From contig JACVRA010000144.1 of NCBI GenBank assembly GCA_019828545.1, positions 1 to 64,000 on the forward strand: 64,000 nt of DNA, written 5' to 3'. Source of the stretch: Paracamarosporium sp. OC-R06-R3. Its lineage: Eukaryota; Ascomycota; Dothideomycetes; Pleosporales; Didymosphaeriaceae. Position 1 is the first letter of the stretch, and each line of letters starts with the position of its first letter. The position numbers and the translations under genes were made by a program. Under the pieces are notes generated by a model. The model saw only the letters and a list, made by a program, of their open reading frames with translations. It was not told the DNA's origin and did no database searches. Positions 22,448-33,764 of this stretch are shown piece after piece.

Positions 22448-24177
22448 ATGGCCGACCGCGATCTGACCGCTGCTCATTTGAACCCCGCCGCTGGCTCTTT
22501 CGTCCCCGCCAATGGCAACCAGGTGAGCCCATTTTCTTACCACGAGCTCATACATAAAATGGAGGACCTCAAACGAGAGCAAACCTGCTTCCAAGCTGAG
22601 CTCTCGGATCTCAAAACCCTCTGCCACACTTTTCAAACCGAAATCGATGCACTGAAGAAAGGCGGCTGGACTGTCACGGTTGGACACTTCCAGGACCAGT
22701 CCAACTTGCGGTTCATTAAAGCGCTGGACGCTGTAAAAGACAGTGTCAACGATGGCGCCGTGATCCCCCAGGATTCACAACCCGATTGTTGTAACGATAC
22801 TAATGTGAGTGAGAAGAAGCCTAGCAGTGTGTCCGTCCCTCCTCATCTGCGCTTCCAGAAACCCTCCTCGAACGGCTCATCCGTCCCTCCGCACCTACGA
22901 CTCAAGACCGGCTCCGGTTTCGTTGCCGTGGCCCCTCACCCACGTGCCGAAGCGGCTAATGGGTCAGTATCCTTCCAGCCTGTGGTTTGGCCAAGCACTG
23001 ACAAGAGAAGCACCTCCGGTAAGAACCCCGAGATACCTCAGGTAGAAGCCTTGCATGCCAACAACCCCCTTGTCACAGACGGAATCGTCGACGACCCCGA
23101 TACCGAGCAATTCCGCCCGAAGAGCGCCATAGAGCGCATGCCGACTCCTCCCCTTTCGCCAAAGACCATTGAGTCTCAGATGTGCTCCGCAGTCCAGCAA
23201 CTTTCCATCACCGACACCGTCAAGACTTGGAAACCCCTATACATCGCCGGCCTCCCCGAGCTAGACGCCAACGTCCTATCCAAGATCCCCTCTCCCCAGC
23301 AAATCGTGAGTTTCTCGGGCGACTTCCTCCGCAACCACCTCGGCGGCATGATCTGGGGTCCAGGCCTCGTCTTCGTGCCCCCTCCACAGACCTCCATCCT
23401 CCCAGACCGCGTCTACTACACCGTCGACCCAGCACACGACCCGTACCTCCCGTCTGCCCCTGGCCAGCACGGCGCCAAGCTCGTCCCCTTCTTCAACATC
23501 AACCCAGAGGACAACCTCGACTTCGATCTCCCAGACGACTACGACTCTACGTCCAACATCCCGCTCTTCGTGTTGCGCGACATGCCCGGTCCAGACGGCA
23601 AGATGCGAAAGCGCTATGTCTACTACGGGCACTACACGCAGTCGCGGTGGAGCGACAAGCTGGATCATGACCGCATGGAGCAATGTGTTCCCGGTGTGGT
23701 GCGCGAGTACTGGGCCGAGGAGCTGTCTGCTTCGGGTCGTCCTGGGTGGGTTACTGAAGCGTTGAGAAAGCACTTCTTTCCTCCGCCGGCTTACACGGGT
23801 GCGCTGCCTGCGGTGGGCGAGGATGAAGGCGGGTCTGTCGCCGAGGAAGAGCTGGCTGCGCGCGAGGACAGGGTCGCGAAGGATGTGCGTCGGCACATGC
23901 AGAAGCTGAAGATGTGGAAGAAGGAAGCGGATATGCGGACGAGTCTGATTGGGAAAGACTTCGTTCTTGAGGCGTTCGATAGGGTGAGTTGCACATTTCG
24001 ACTGTCGGGTCGGAACATGTTCTGCTTAGAAGAAATGTTTGCTAATTTCCCCAGGCTGATGCCGACGAGCCCAAGGCCCTGCGCCTCTGGTGGGAGTACC
24101 TCGAGTGCGTCGACTGGCGGGCAGACTTCTACAACATGCTCGTCACGCTGCAGAGCCGCAACCCCAACTACGCCTGA
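22448..24177 (+). CDS. DUF6697-like conserved fungal protein
   Basis: A 552-aa protein of unknown function. Exon 1 is 22448-23983 and exon 2 is 24055-24177 (GTGAGT donor, CTAAT branch region, CCCAG acceptor, phase 0). Residues 25-70 form a likely coiled coil (HELIHKMEDLKREQ...). Residues 130-180 hold two copies of a VPPHLR(F/L)K/Q motif. From about residue 260 comes a conserved C-terminal domain with KTWKPLYIAGLPEL, GDFLRNHLGG, FFNINPE, KRYVYYGHYTQSRWSDKLD, and a Trp-rich end from exon 2 (LRLWWEYLECVDWRADFYN). I recall this domain as DUF6697 of fungal proteins. The VPPHLR repeats resemble a short linear motif. No enzyme motif, signal or membrane segment is visible. Confidence 0.85.
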
Positions 24178-25037
24178 GACATCCCTGCGATCTCTCTCCC
24201 AACATACAACCAGCTTTCGACACTGTCCAATTGCGTCGACATCACCTACCTGGACATGCATCAGACATTCATTCGACTAGCGCGGGGCGACATGGGCCTT
24301 GTCTTGGATCACCCTCCATTTGTTCATCTCCTTTCCTTTTTCTCTTTTCATTTCTGTCACATTCCCAATCTATCCACCGCCATCTAAAAAAAAAAAAAAC
24401 CTTCCCTTTCCCTTCCCTTCCAAAAACTCACCATCTCTCACAATCTCATCTCATTACACATCCACCGACACCGCACCCAGCACGCACAAGGCTAGGTCCA
24501 CACAATACGAAACCACACCCCACTTCCCAGCCCCAACAAACACTATTCATCCTTCCCATCTACCACAAGCAAAACACGAGGCTATGATTATGCATGGCGT
24601 CTAGATATCAATACAAGTGCTTTTCTTTTCTTTTCTTTTTCTTTTTGCAAATCATTCGATACGAGAGTCAATCAGTCCGTTATTTAGAGGTGTTTGCTTA
24701 CGATCAAGCGAGAGACTGCGGCTGAGGGACTGTGCTTAGCATGAGGCATATATAGTACTTGGGAAGAAGGCAAACACCACAGCACGGTAGCCCGAGGAGG
24801 AGATTTTGAATATTGTAGCCATTGATTTATCCATCTCATACCCTCATACTATCAGAAAACAAGACAGATCGTAAAACTTTTGTGTCGACAGTAGCCCCGC
24901 GTGCTTTTGATCGAGGGTATTGTGATGGCCGAAGCCTCCTTACCATCTAAAACAATAAATATGCTGAGGTTTCGTTTCGGCCGTAATCATTTCAGTCGTC
25001 CTAGTCCCCAATAGCCCACAGCTCCGTATAAATTTTC
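24178..25037. other. Convergent 3' flanks with simple tracts
   Basis: Includes a run of 13 A at about 24387-24400 and a CTTTT-rich run near 24620-24650. These are probably 3' UTRs of the DUF6697-like gene and the Zn2Cys6 gene. No ORF with a motif. Confidence 0.5.
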
Positions 25038-28000
25038 TTAGCGGCCATTCAGTCTTACCCTCTCCATATCAGCTCTCAGTTCCTCCTCGGTCGTTAGTAC
25101 ATTCTTCGCCCACGGAACCTTAGCGTGTCCCATAACTACAAATCTCGCATCATCTCCTGGTAGCGCCCACGCCTGACCTCTCACGACACCGCCACCGCCC
25201 CATCCTCCCTCATTTCCCTCGCCATCGAATACTATTGGTCCTTCTTCGCCATGCGGACGCGTCTTTCTGCCTACGTATGGCGGTCCTCTTCCTGCCTCCC
25301 CAGCTCTTTCCCAAGATGTTTCACAAGCCCGAGCGATGACAGCTGCCGACGCCCATCCCGTGCGCCGATCGATGTCAAGCAAACGTTTGACAAGCCAAGC
25401 GCGTTGCGGGGGCTCTTGGTATTGCACGCCCGCGAAAAAGAGCGCCATTGTGACCTCGATTAGGGCCGCACCAAGAAAAGGACTAAGGGGTATGTCATCG
25501 CTGGACGGGACCTGCATGCTTGCAGAAACACGGCCGATAAGGGATGCGTACGGTTTGGTCGTTCCGGCGGCGACACCGGCAGCGACTGTTGCGGCAGGAG
25601 GCATGGATGGATGTGAGCGCAAGAGCAGGATCTTGGACATATGCAGCATTGTCCACAATGCGCTGATATCGTAACTACGATATACGAGGGCTGGTCCAAA
25701 TGGTGTCATATTGCCACCAGGTGCAACGGGGTAGAGGTCTTCGGTCAAAGGCGCAAAAGCCTCGTTATTTGTCAAGGTGCTTTCGATCATGGCATGCGCA
25801 CGGGATATCTCCTTCCACTCTTCCTCTACTGCTGCAAGGGCGGCGGGAAGGTCGTCATATTTCGGACGAGGTGTGCTCGGAGTTTTGCGTGATTGTTTAT
25901 AAGCGCAGCCCTCGGGCACGGCGTAACTTTTAGGTAGTGAAGACGGACCGTGAGTAGGGGCCATGCCATAGAAGGCTGGCATTGGAGGTGGCCTGCGTGG
26001 GGTCTGTCCTTGCTGTGACCCTACTCCTTGGTTTGGGCCTGGCGTGGGCATAGGCCTAGAGGGCTCCATTCCTTGAAGATGCGGCGGGGGACCAACTGGG
26101 TTTGACAAAGTCTGTGGAAGTCCTGTTTGTCCTCCTAGAGAAGACGGTGGTGCCATCGGCATTCCGCCAGGCATGCTAGGACTCGGTCTCCACTGTCCAC
26201 CATTCGCTTCCACTTGTTTGAGTTTTCTCGGCCGATCTCGCACGGCAAAATCGGAGATGCGAGCTATGAGGAGTATGATATGGTCATGAGTGCCATATAT
26301 GGCGTCTGTACGACCGAGCGGAGCGCGAGGGGGGCAATTGGACCACTTGTGGAAAGGAGTTCTGCGTAATTAGTGAGATGGCAACTACCAGAGAGACTAT
26401 CCTACTTACATCAAGGGATTGCCGCTCACCATGCTCTGAAAAGCGTCATGTCGCATGTAGAACCATTGCAGATCCTGTAGTGTTTCAAACGTCTTGAGAT
26501 CTAATTTCCCTGGCAAAGGAGGTCTTCTTTCCTGGCCATCGCCTCCGGGTTCGAACAACACTCTACCAAAATCTTCGTAGCTAACCTTCTGTCCAATAAT
26601 TGCACTGACCACAGCCTCGTCTGGCAGTATTGTATTTGCGGTTGGTAATGCTTCTTGCCCAAGATCAGCGAGAAATCTTGTTTCTTGAGCATCATGTGCA
26701 GCCTTCAGCCGTTGCGCTTCTCGAGTGAGCGAAGGAAAGTCGAGCTCAGCAAGCAGCTGTGCAGCTCCAACCAGGTGGGTCGACCACTTCACATGCTCAG
26801 CAGTCATGACTGTCTCCTTAGTGAGGCTCAATCGAATAGAAGGCATTTCGTACCTTCATAGAAGGCTAACAGAAGACTTGTTGCGACGGTAGCAATTGTG
26901 TGTCGTCTTTTAGGATTGACCAGAGATCTTCCTAGGCGTTTCAACGCATACGCTACATCATCTCATTAACTTCGTTCCGACCACATATATATGTGCCTGA
27001 ACGGACCATAGTGTTTGTAGGATGGGGTTACCGAAGCCCGCTGTAGTCTTGCAATGTGTAGGCTCGCTAAAGCTAGCATGGCGTGTAGCAATCCCTGATG
27101 ATTGAGAGCTTTCAAGGGCAGTATATACGTCCACAAATTCTGTTGCGAGGGTGGCATCGGTCCTTCGAACATCGACGTGGGGTTTCGGGGGTTTCGCTCG
27201 TAGATGGAGAGCGACTGTGATGTATCAGCTAGACATTGTCATGAGATTGAACCGGCTTACCGGGGCAGTGACGTGTATGAAGTGCGCAAATACTCGTGCA
27301 GTTTTGGGATTCTTAAGCGGATTCGCAACTTGCTCCGTTTTGTAGGACGCTAAGACGCCTTCATAGATGAAGGCGTCGTACCGTCGCACAGACAATTCGT
27401 TCGTATGTTGATACTGTATTTTCCGAATGAGACTGAAGTCCCTGCTCAAGATCACTGACTCCTCATCAGGTACTCCAGGAGCATCAGCCATCTCCTCGTC
27501 TGAATCGACGTCCCAGTAATCATCGTCAACTTCTTCTACGGCAGCCTCATCGAGGATTTGTGTGGGGCTGACGTGGTCGTTGCCACCGAAACCGCTCAAT
27601 GGAACCTCCGGTTGGTCCTTGGATGCATGTGTGGCAGTAGTTTCTATCACAAGCCATGATTAGCCGTCTCTCTTCGCACTTCAAAGAGAGCAGACTAAGA
27701 CTCGCAGCTCATCGACAAGGCATGGGGGTCAAATCATAGCATGTGGAGAGTGACAGCAAAGAACGAAGGTAGTAATATTTGATGACCGCCTCGACAGTCC
27801 AAAGTGTTGTTATACAAGTGGACGGAAAAGGAGATGACGATAGTGATAGCTATAATGTCGAAGCCGTAACTAAACACGAGACATACCGTAAACAGCATGC
27901 TGAGGCATATACGCTACATGTGAAGACGCGTCATGCTGGGGTATCTGAACAGGTTGAAAACTAGAATGTGAAGCATCTGCGTGTGAGGCTACGAGCGAAT

Positions 28001-28757
28001 ATTGTGCTGCATGGCTATAGCTCGCTGAAGTGAGCTGCGGTTGTTGAAGAGGAGCCTGCGAATGGCTCCCGTATGCATAATAGTTCTGATCGTGGGCAGG
28101 TTGCGTTTGATACTGAGTCGGTGAGTATCGTGCAGCGTCCTGCGCATACTGCTGTCCTTGAAAGCTCGCATGCACAGGAGAAGATTGAGAAAAGTACGAC
28201 GTCGCACTTGTTGGGGTCGGTAGCTGATGCTGCGGAGACTGTAGCGCTTGTTGGTGTTGAGGCGAAGATAGAGATTGGCTGAAGTTGCCGTCCTGACCAT
28301 AGGACGGCGTACTTGCTGCGTAGGCTTGCTGGGTATTAAGATGACCTAGAGTAGGTGCATTCTCCGATTGGTAATCGTAATGGGTGAGCGGTCGCGGCTG
28401 AATCGATGTGAGGGTGCTTTCAGGCGGCTGCGATGATGAATGACTGGGACGGTAGTTTGGTGGACGGCTGCCGGGGAGCATCGAGTTGTGATACTGTAGG
28501 TTGGTCACGGCGGGCCAGTCTCCGATGGGAGGCTTGAAGACGACGCGCTGGTTGTAGCCTTCGCACTGGCGTTTGGACTTGATGCAGTTGTTACACGTCG
28601 GCCTCTCTTCGCCGCACTTGATCCTCCTTTTGCGGCAGGTGAGGCACCCCGTCTTGGTCCTCTTCCTCGCCTTCGCGTTGCTCGCGGAGCCTGTGCCGGT
28701 CGGTGACACATCACCCGCACCACTCCCCGCAGCCTGGTTGGCGGAGGCCATGTCCAT
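25038..28757 (-). CDS. Zn(II)2Cys6 fungal transcription factor with Fungal_trans_2 domain, 1094 aa
   Basis: Nuclear DNA-binding regulator. Exons on the minus strand are 28757-27887, 27643-27261, 27214-27007, 26952-26854, 26809-26410 and 26361-25038, all in phase; the third donor is an unusual GTCCGT. Near the N-terminus is the binuclear zinc cluster RTKTGCLTCRKRRIKCGEERPTC..C..SKRQC, followed by the EGYNQRVVFKPPIGDWP block. A glutamine- and serine-rich, low-complexity region (residues about 95-290) looks like a disordered activation segment. An acidic run (EEVDDDYWDVDSDEE) precedes the regulatory domain (IYERNPRNP, LLHAMLALASLHIARLQ, TAEHVKWSTHLVGAAQLL). The C-terminus has a proline- and methionine-rich linker and a helical end. 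Its targets cannot be told. Upstream ATGs at 28820 and 28751 are alternatives. The gene-free 5 kb upstream suggests a long regulatory region. Confidence 0.9.
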
Positions 28758-31500
28758 GCTACAAGAGTCGAGTTGACGGTTGCCCGCGTCCCAGGGACAA
28801 ACTTGGGCAGGAGTCAGCAAAGAGGAGGTCTCGGGTATCGAGGGTCATCCGAGTCCCTGGGCCGGACCGAATGGTAGAAGAAAGATTCGTACCTGGACAA
28901 GGCAGTGTTAAAGGAGACGGCGACACTAGATCGGCCGGGAGGACAGTAGCCCGCGATCAAGTCGGCGCTATGGTGCCAGGAGGGGCAAGTGCCCGCCAGC
29001 AAGTGTCGATCGGCTGGGTGCGGTGAGGCGGGGCGTCAACGGGCCCAGCTGTCAGAAATTGCGGTGGACCCGATGGGACAGTGGAGAGGAGCAGCGGCGC
29101 GTATGGGTGGATCTAGCGAGGCTTCACGTAGGACAAAGGCGGCGGGAGAAGCAGGTTGCGAGGCGAGGACGGTTGAGTTTACCTTTGGGACAAGAACCAT
29201 GTGGAGCCGGACAACGATGTCAGATATAGGACACGGGAGCACGCACCATGCGTGAAGGCCGCCACAGACCCCAACGAGCAACAGGCGGGCGGGGCCCGTG
29301 GAGGACCAGTAGACAGCCCGAAGCAGGCTGCACGCAGTGATGGAGAGCTCGAAGCGGCAAACAGACGGCTGAGAATGAACAGGCGGTCTAGACAGATGAG
29401 GACGACCATGCTCTTCTGGGGGCCCTGTCAAGACAAGTGAATGACGATAAGCAGGAGGGAGGGTACTCAGCGTGGTGCGGACGGGGGATTAGCTGCAGAG
29501 AGCATAGGAAGCATGTTGCTATAGGGCGGGCACGATGCGGAGTGCGGACGAGATGCATGCCATTGGCCTAGGGTCGGAGGCTTGCGACGCTTGGGCTGGT
29601 TGGGGGACTGAGCACTCGACGCCCACGACGGCGGCGACGGGAGGTCGGCGGCTGGGGTCAGTGAATGCACCCCTGGGATCGCTGGCTGGGCGTGCGTGCG
29701 GACTAATGAGGGGGGCGTGCTCGATCTCGGCTGGCCGGGGGGTGTGCATCTGGGTGCATCTGCCCAGAATAGCAGCGCTGTGGTGGTGATGTCGTCGGCG
29801 CGGAGGCTCTTGCGGGCGTGGAGTCCAGGGCAGCGCAGGTGGCCGCCGTCGTCCTCGCACGGCAGGCAGGAGCCCCCCAGGGCCGGGGCAGGCAGGCGCT
29901 ACCCGACGCCGAGGTCGCGCCTGCACGGTGAGTAATTGCTCGGGCTGCACCTGCCCTGATTCAGTCGAGGGAGTGGTGTCCCCGGAGCAGCGCTGTCGGT
30001 GTCGAGTCGAGTCGTCTTCCCCTAGCCGCAAGGGCGCGGCTCGCCCGTCGCCTCGAGCCAGCGGCCGCGCGGAGGTTTGCGCCTGCACGCGTCGTGCCAT
30101 TTCCAGCGTCGTCGGCGCCCGCGACGCTCTCGTCACGGCCAGACTCCAGCTCGCCGCGGCCGTGGAGGGTCGGTTGCGAAGCGCGAGCTGAGGGGAGCAC
30201 CCGCCGGCCACACACGTCGACCGCACGTCGGCGCCCGCCCCGGCGTGCTCGTCGCTCGCTGCTGCGTCTGGATATGCTTGGCGGCGTCCCCAATGCTGAG
30301 ACGCGCGAAAGCAGCATGGGTCGGATCGCTCTGGCGGCGGCTGATGCTGCGCTGGCCAACAAGCTTAAACACTCCCGCAACACCCATGCTGTTTCCAGCG
30401 CGCCGGGTAACCTTGTTTGCCACACAGCGCTGGCGGCGGCACACGACGACTGCTCTCGCCGCCGACTGTGCTGCGCTGCGCTGTGCTGCGTTGCTTGGCC
30501 GGGTGCTGGGTGCTGGGTGCTGGGTGCTGGGTGCTGGCTCGTCAGGCTGGCTTGCTCCCTCCCACCACCCACGCAAAGCTCGCCGCCCGCGCGATGCCTG
30601 CCGCCTTGCCTTCTTAACACGCAGACGCTATGATTTGCACCCGCGCACAACCAGGTCGCCGGACCCGATAGCGATGACAGTGGGAAAACCATAACACGAC
30701 GGCCGCCGGCGAATCCTGCATGTCTGGCAATGGGCGGACCTGCAGCACCGCACGCCTGCAAATGCCGGCAAAGTACGAGGTCCAGCTCTATTCTTGCGTC
30801 CAGCTGCAGCCCGGGCGAGTGCCAGCATGCGCCGTCCTGGCAAGCGACGTAGATCGCCCGGAAATCGTGGGCCCGTGTGCTGAGCCCTCATCACCGCCGG
30901 GACTCTCACGCCTTGATTCCGCCACCCCAGCCCCTGGTTTTGGACCCCAACGCGCGCCGTGCTTGCGCGCCTTTACGAGCGCCACCGAACGACCCGCAGC
31001 CTCACCCACGATCCATCGCCGGGCCACGAGGCGACATGCACACCAACTCCAATCTGGGTTGTGCTTTCCCTATCCGTCCCTGTCAGCAGGTCCGCCTGTC
31101 CGTAACTGCTAGTCGCTAGCTGTCAACATCGTCCCATGGCCTGTATCTGGCAAACAATGGAGCCTGGCCCCACAGCGCCGTGCACACATGACGGCAACCC
31201 TACCCCACGCCCATGCATCTGCTCGTGTCCAGCGCAGCTGAGGCGCCCGCTCTTGCACCGCAACGGCGCTGAGTTTTTCCAATATTTCGTCCGACGTCGA
31301 CGTCCAACACGAATTTGGGGTTGCTGCCACGCCGAAAACTCGGGCGACGCTGGGACGCTTTGGGTTCGTGCCCGAGCCCGTAGCCTAACAAACATCACGC
31401 AACTCGGTCGCTTCCGAACACGTTATTCACCGAGTCGAATGAGGCTCAAGTGGGATCGGCCCACGCCATTGACGCTGCCCTCTTGTTCCCGGTACCACCA
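28758..31500. other. GC-rich gene-free region upstream of the Zn2Cys6 gene
   Basis: Long open frames on both strands (for example 29519-30226 and 29961-30761, minus) are produced by high GC and overlap each other in several frames. They have Arg/Pro/Ala-biased products and no domain. I call no gene. It plausibly contains the promoter and a long 5' leader of the regulator, including the repeat at 30501-30537. Confidence 0.5.
30501..30537. repeat. 7-base tandem repeat (GGGTGCT, about 5 copies)
   Basis: Five perfect head-to-tail copies of GGGTGCT directly follow a run of CTGCG/CTGTG. A guanine-rich strand with regularly spaced GGG triplets could fold as a quadruplex; that is inference. Confidence 0.85.
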
Positions 31501-31518
31501 CGCACAAGACTAAAAACA

Positions 31519-31522
31519 ACAC

Positions 31523-31574
<52 letters not shown>
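31519..31574. repeat. (AC)n dinucleotide microsatellite, 28 units with one interruption
   Basis: An almost pure AC run, with one CG in place of CA near 31526. Typical polymorphic simple repeat. Confidence 0.97.
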
Positions 31575-31576
<2 letters not shown>

Positions 31577-33538
31577 GCCCACCAACCTACTAACAATAAT
31601 CAGACACTCGCAAAAGCAAGTGAGCGCCGATTTCCGCGTAGGAGATTGCATCCGAAAGTGCTCCACATTCATGGCATAAAGCACAGGCCCAGAAATAGCG
31701 TAATGTGGCGCCCACGAGCAGCCGCTGGAGGCGTCCCTGTCAACATCTCAAAGTTTGCCAGAACGGCGACCACGGCGGTGGAGGCGCCAGCTCTTGGCAG
31801 TTCTTTTCAATGGGTTCAATTGTTTCGGATCCAATAGTAGGCAGCTGGCTCCGCCATTCACTCACCGACTAGCCTCTTCAGGTCGATCTGCAATTGCCCA
31901 CGCCGTGCAAGCTAAACTCGACTGGTATGTATTGCGAATGCACGTGGGCTTTTTCTCTCGTGATTCTCTCCAAAAATTGCTGTTTGAAAGCTCGTATTGA
32001 TGAGGTGAAAAACATTGGGGTTTTCCATTGTTGAGCATCAGTGAAGAGTATGTCAGATTTACACGACGAGCTCGCTTACTCGAGCCGCTCCTGGACTAGA
32101 CAGTACTTTACTTGATGCCGCAGGAGATGACACCAGCTCGCCCTTACAGCCGGCAGTCCGTAGTTGCCCACTCATTGGGGGAATTCCCCGGTCGACGACT
32201 AAAGCCCTGCATTTCCCGTCCGGTGTCGTTTCAATATCAGATGCTGCAGCATTAGCTACCAGTCAGTATATGGGCAAACCCAGCCGACCGGGAAGAATAA
32301 CCTGCTTCTGAGGTTAAGATTGGACCCGGCCGTCTACATCATTATTTACCGTTGCTCATCATGTCTATTTTGGTATCGCTACATTCACCGGTTACGACCT
32401 TTCGCCCTGTAGGCAATTGCTGGACAAGGGTGCGTTATCACGACGAAAAAGATCGACATCTACAGTCAGGAATGCCGTCGCTTGACTACAATCTCGCGCA
32501 GTGCGAGTCAGAATCAGTGGAGCCGAGCTGTCAATCTGATGCCAGCGGAGCATTGGATCTAGCAAGAGCCTACGCGAGCCGCAACCTGATCCAGATAATT
32601 GTGATCGTCTTCGCTTACCCAATTCCCAGCGATCCCATTACATTTGTAGCCAATACATCCTCCATCCGGAAAACGACGGATCGACTAGTGCCACATCTTT
32701 CCGAACGCCAGCATGCACACACTAACGCGTATACCTATTTGTATGCGTGTGCCGCGCTCCTTCTTGAGACCTGGCTCGTATTGTCGAGTTTACGCTGGGA
32801 CACGAGGCAACTATGTTCCGGTCAATCTGATTAGGAAGGCATGTACTTCAGCTTCACAACAGACACTCTGCGTTGCCAAATATATCGACGGATGAATAGC
32901 AGCGCCGAGAGCGGTTCACACGGCACAGTCGTCGTCAGTCCGAGGTACTTTTATTCGACACCAGTTGAGAGCATATGCAAGTCCCTTGTCTATGATCAGC
33001 GAAGCAGGTCGAGCAAGTTACGTATGAGCCGTTCATGATCTCTACAACGCTGAAGAGTTCATGTCCAACTTCGAAGGATGCAGTAGCCTCGCCCGGACGC
33101 GAAGCGTAGCGTGTAGTGGCGATGATGTGGATATGCCAAAACGCAAGCCTCACAATATGATTCGGTCCTGCGCGGGCAACTACTTCCTCTAGCTCTACGG
33201 ACTGCCCCTCTCCTACGGGGTACGATTCCAAGGCAGAGGTCCGGACACGCATTCCGAGTTGAGTTGGCCCAGTCCGCACCGTACCCCGACATTCTAGTGA
33301 CCCGTTGTGAGCACAAGTCCGCCAGCATCAACGGTACCATCAATTGATGCTCGCTGGCTGGTCTTAAAGTCCAGAACACCTACACGCATATCACAGCCTG
33401 ATACTGAGAGTAGCTATCAACACGCGCGGTGTGGGGAAGAACCTCACACTCTTTTCTTCCGTTCAAGTCGACTCCACGTTACGGATGACGGAGCTCATGA
33501 GCATAGTCCACAGAGGCACGAGAGCATGCGAAGTAGAA

Positions 33539-33575
33539 GCAGAGGCAGAGGCAGAGGCAGAGGCAGAGGCAGAGG
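33539..33575. repeat. Hexamer tandem repeat (GCAGAG, about 6 copies)
   Basis: Six perfect copies of GCAGAG in non-coding DNA, just before the 3' flank of the tRNA-ribosyltransferase gene. Confidence 0.9.
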
Positions 33576-33764
33576 AACGGGGACAATCACATTACTAATG
33601 TCCGTATGCACACACACAATCATCGTCTAACTTGTGGGCAGAAGACCTGACAGTTGGCTATTCGGCATTGACAGCATTGCTGTGCCATTTGAATAATCTT
33701 TGATTCTTCTCTCGGCCCGAAGCCTCTACGAGCGCCCCGCCCATTATTTCCTCGGATATCGTGT

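Larger units (their letters stand above)
31501..33764. other. Gene-poor spacer with microsatellites
   Basis: Contains the (AC)n tract and the GCAGAG tract. A 114-codon minus ORF at 32935-33279 is the only frame with a vaguely protein-like reading, and it has no recognised motif. No gene is called. Confidence 0.45.

Noticed and set aside
29519..30761. Long minus-strand ORFs of 235 and 266 codons
   Set aside because: They overlap other long ORFs in several frames, are Arg/Pro/Ala-biased through high GC, and contain no motif.
32935..33279. 114-codon minus ORF with a protein-like reading
   Set aside because: No recognised motif, no splice partner and a competing overlapping frame; not enough to call a gene.
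31519..33575. CRISPR-like or structured repeat arrays
   Set aside because: These are simple AC and GCAGAG microsatellites without spacers, in a eukaryotic genome.
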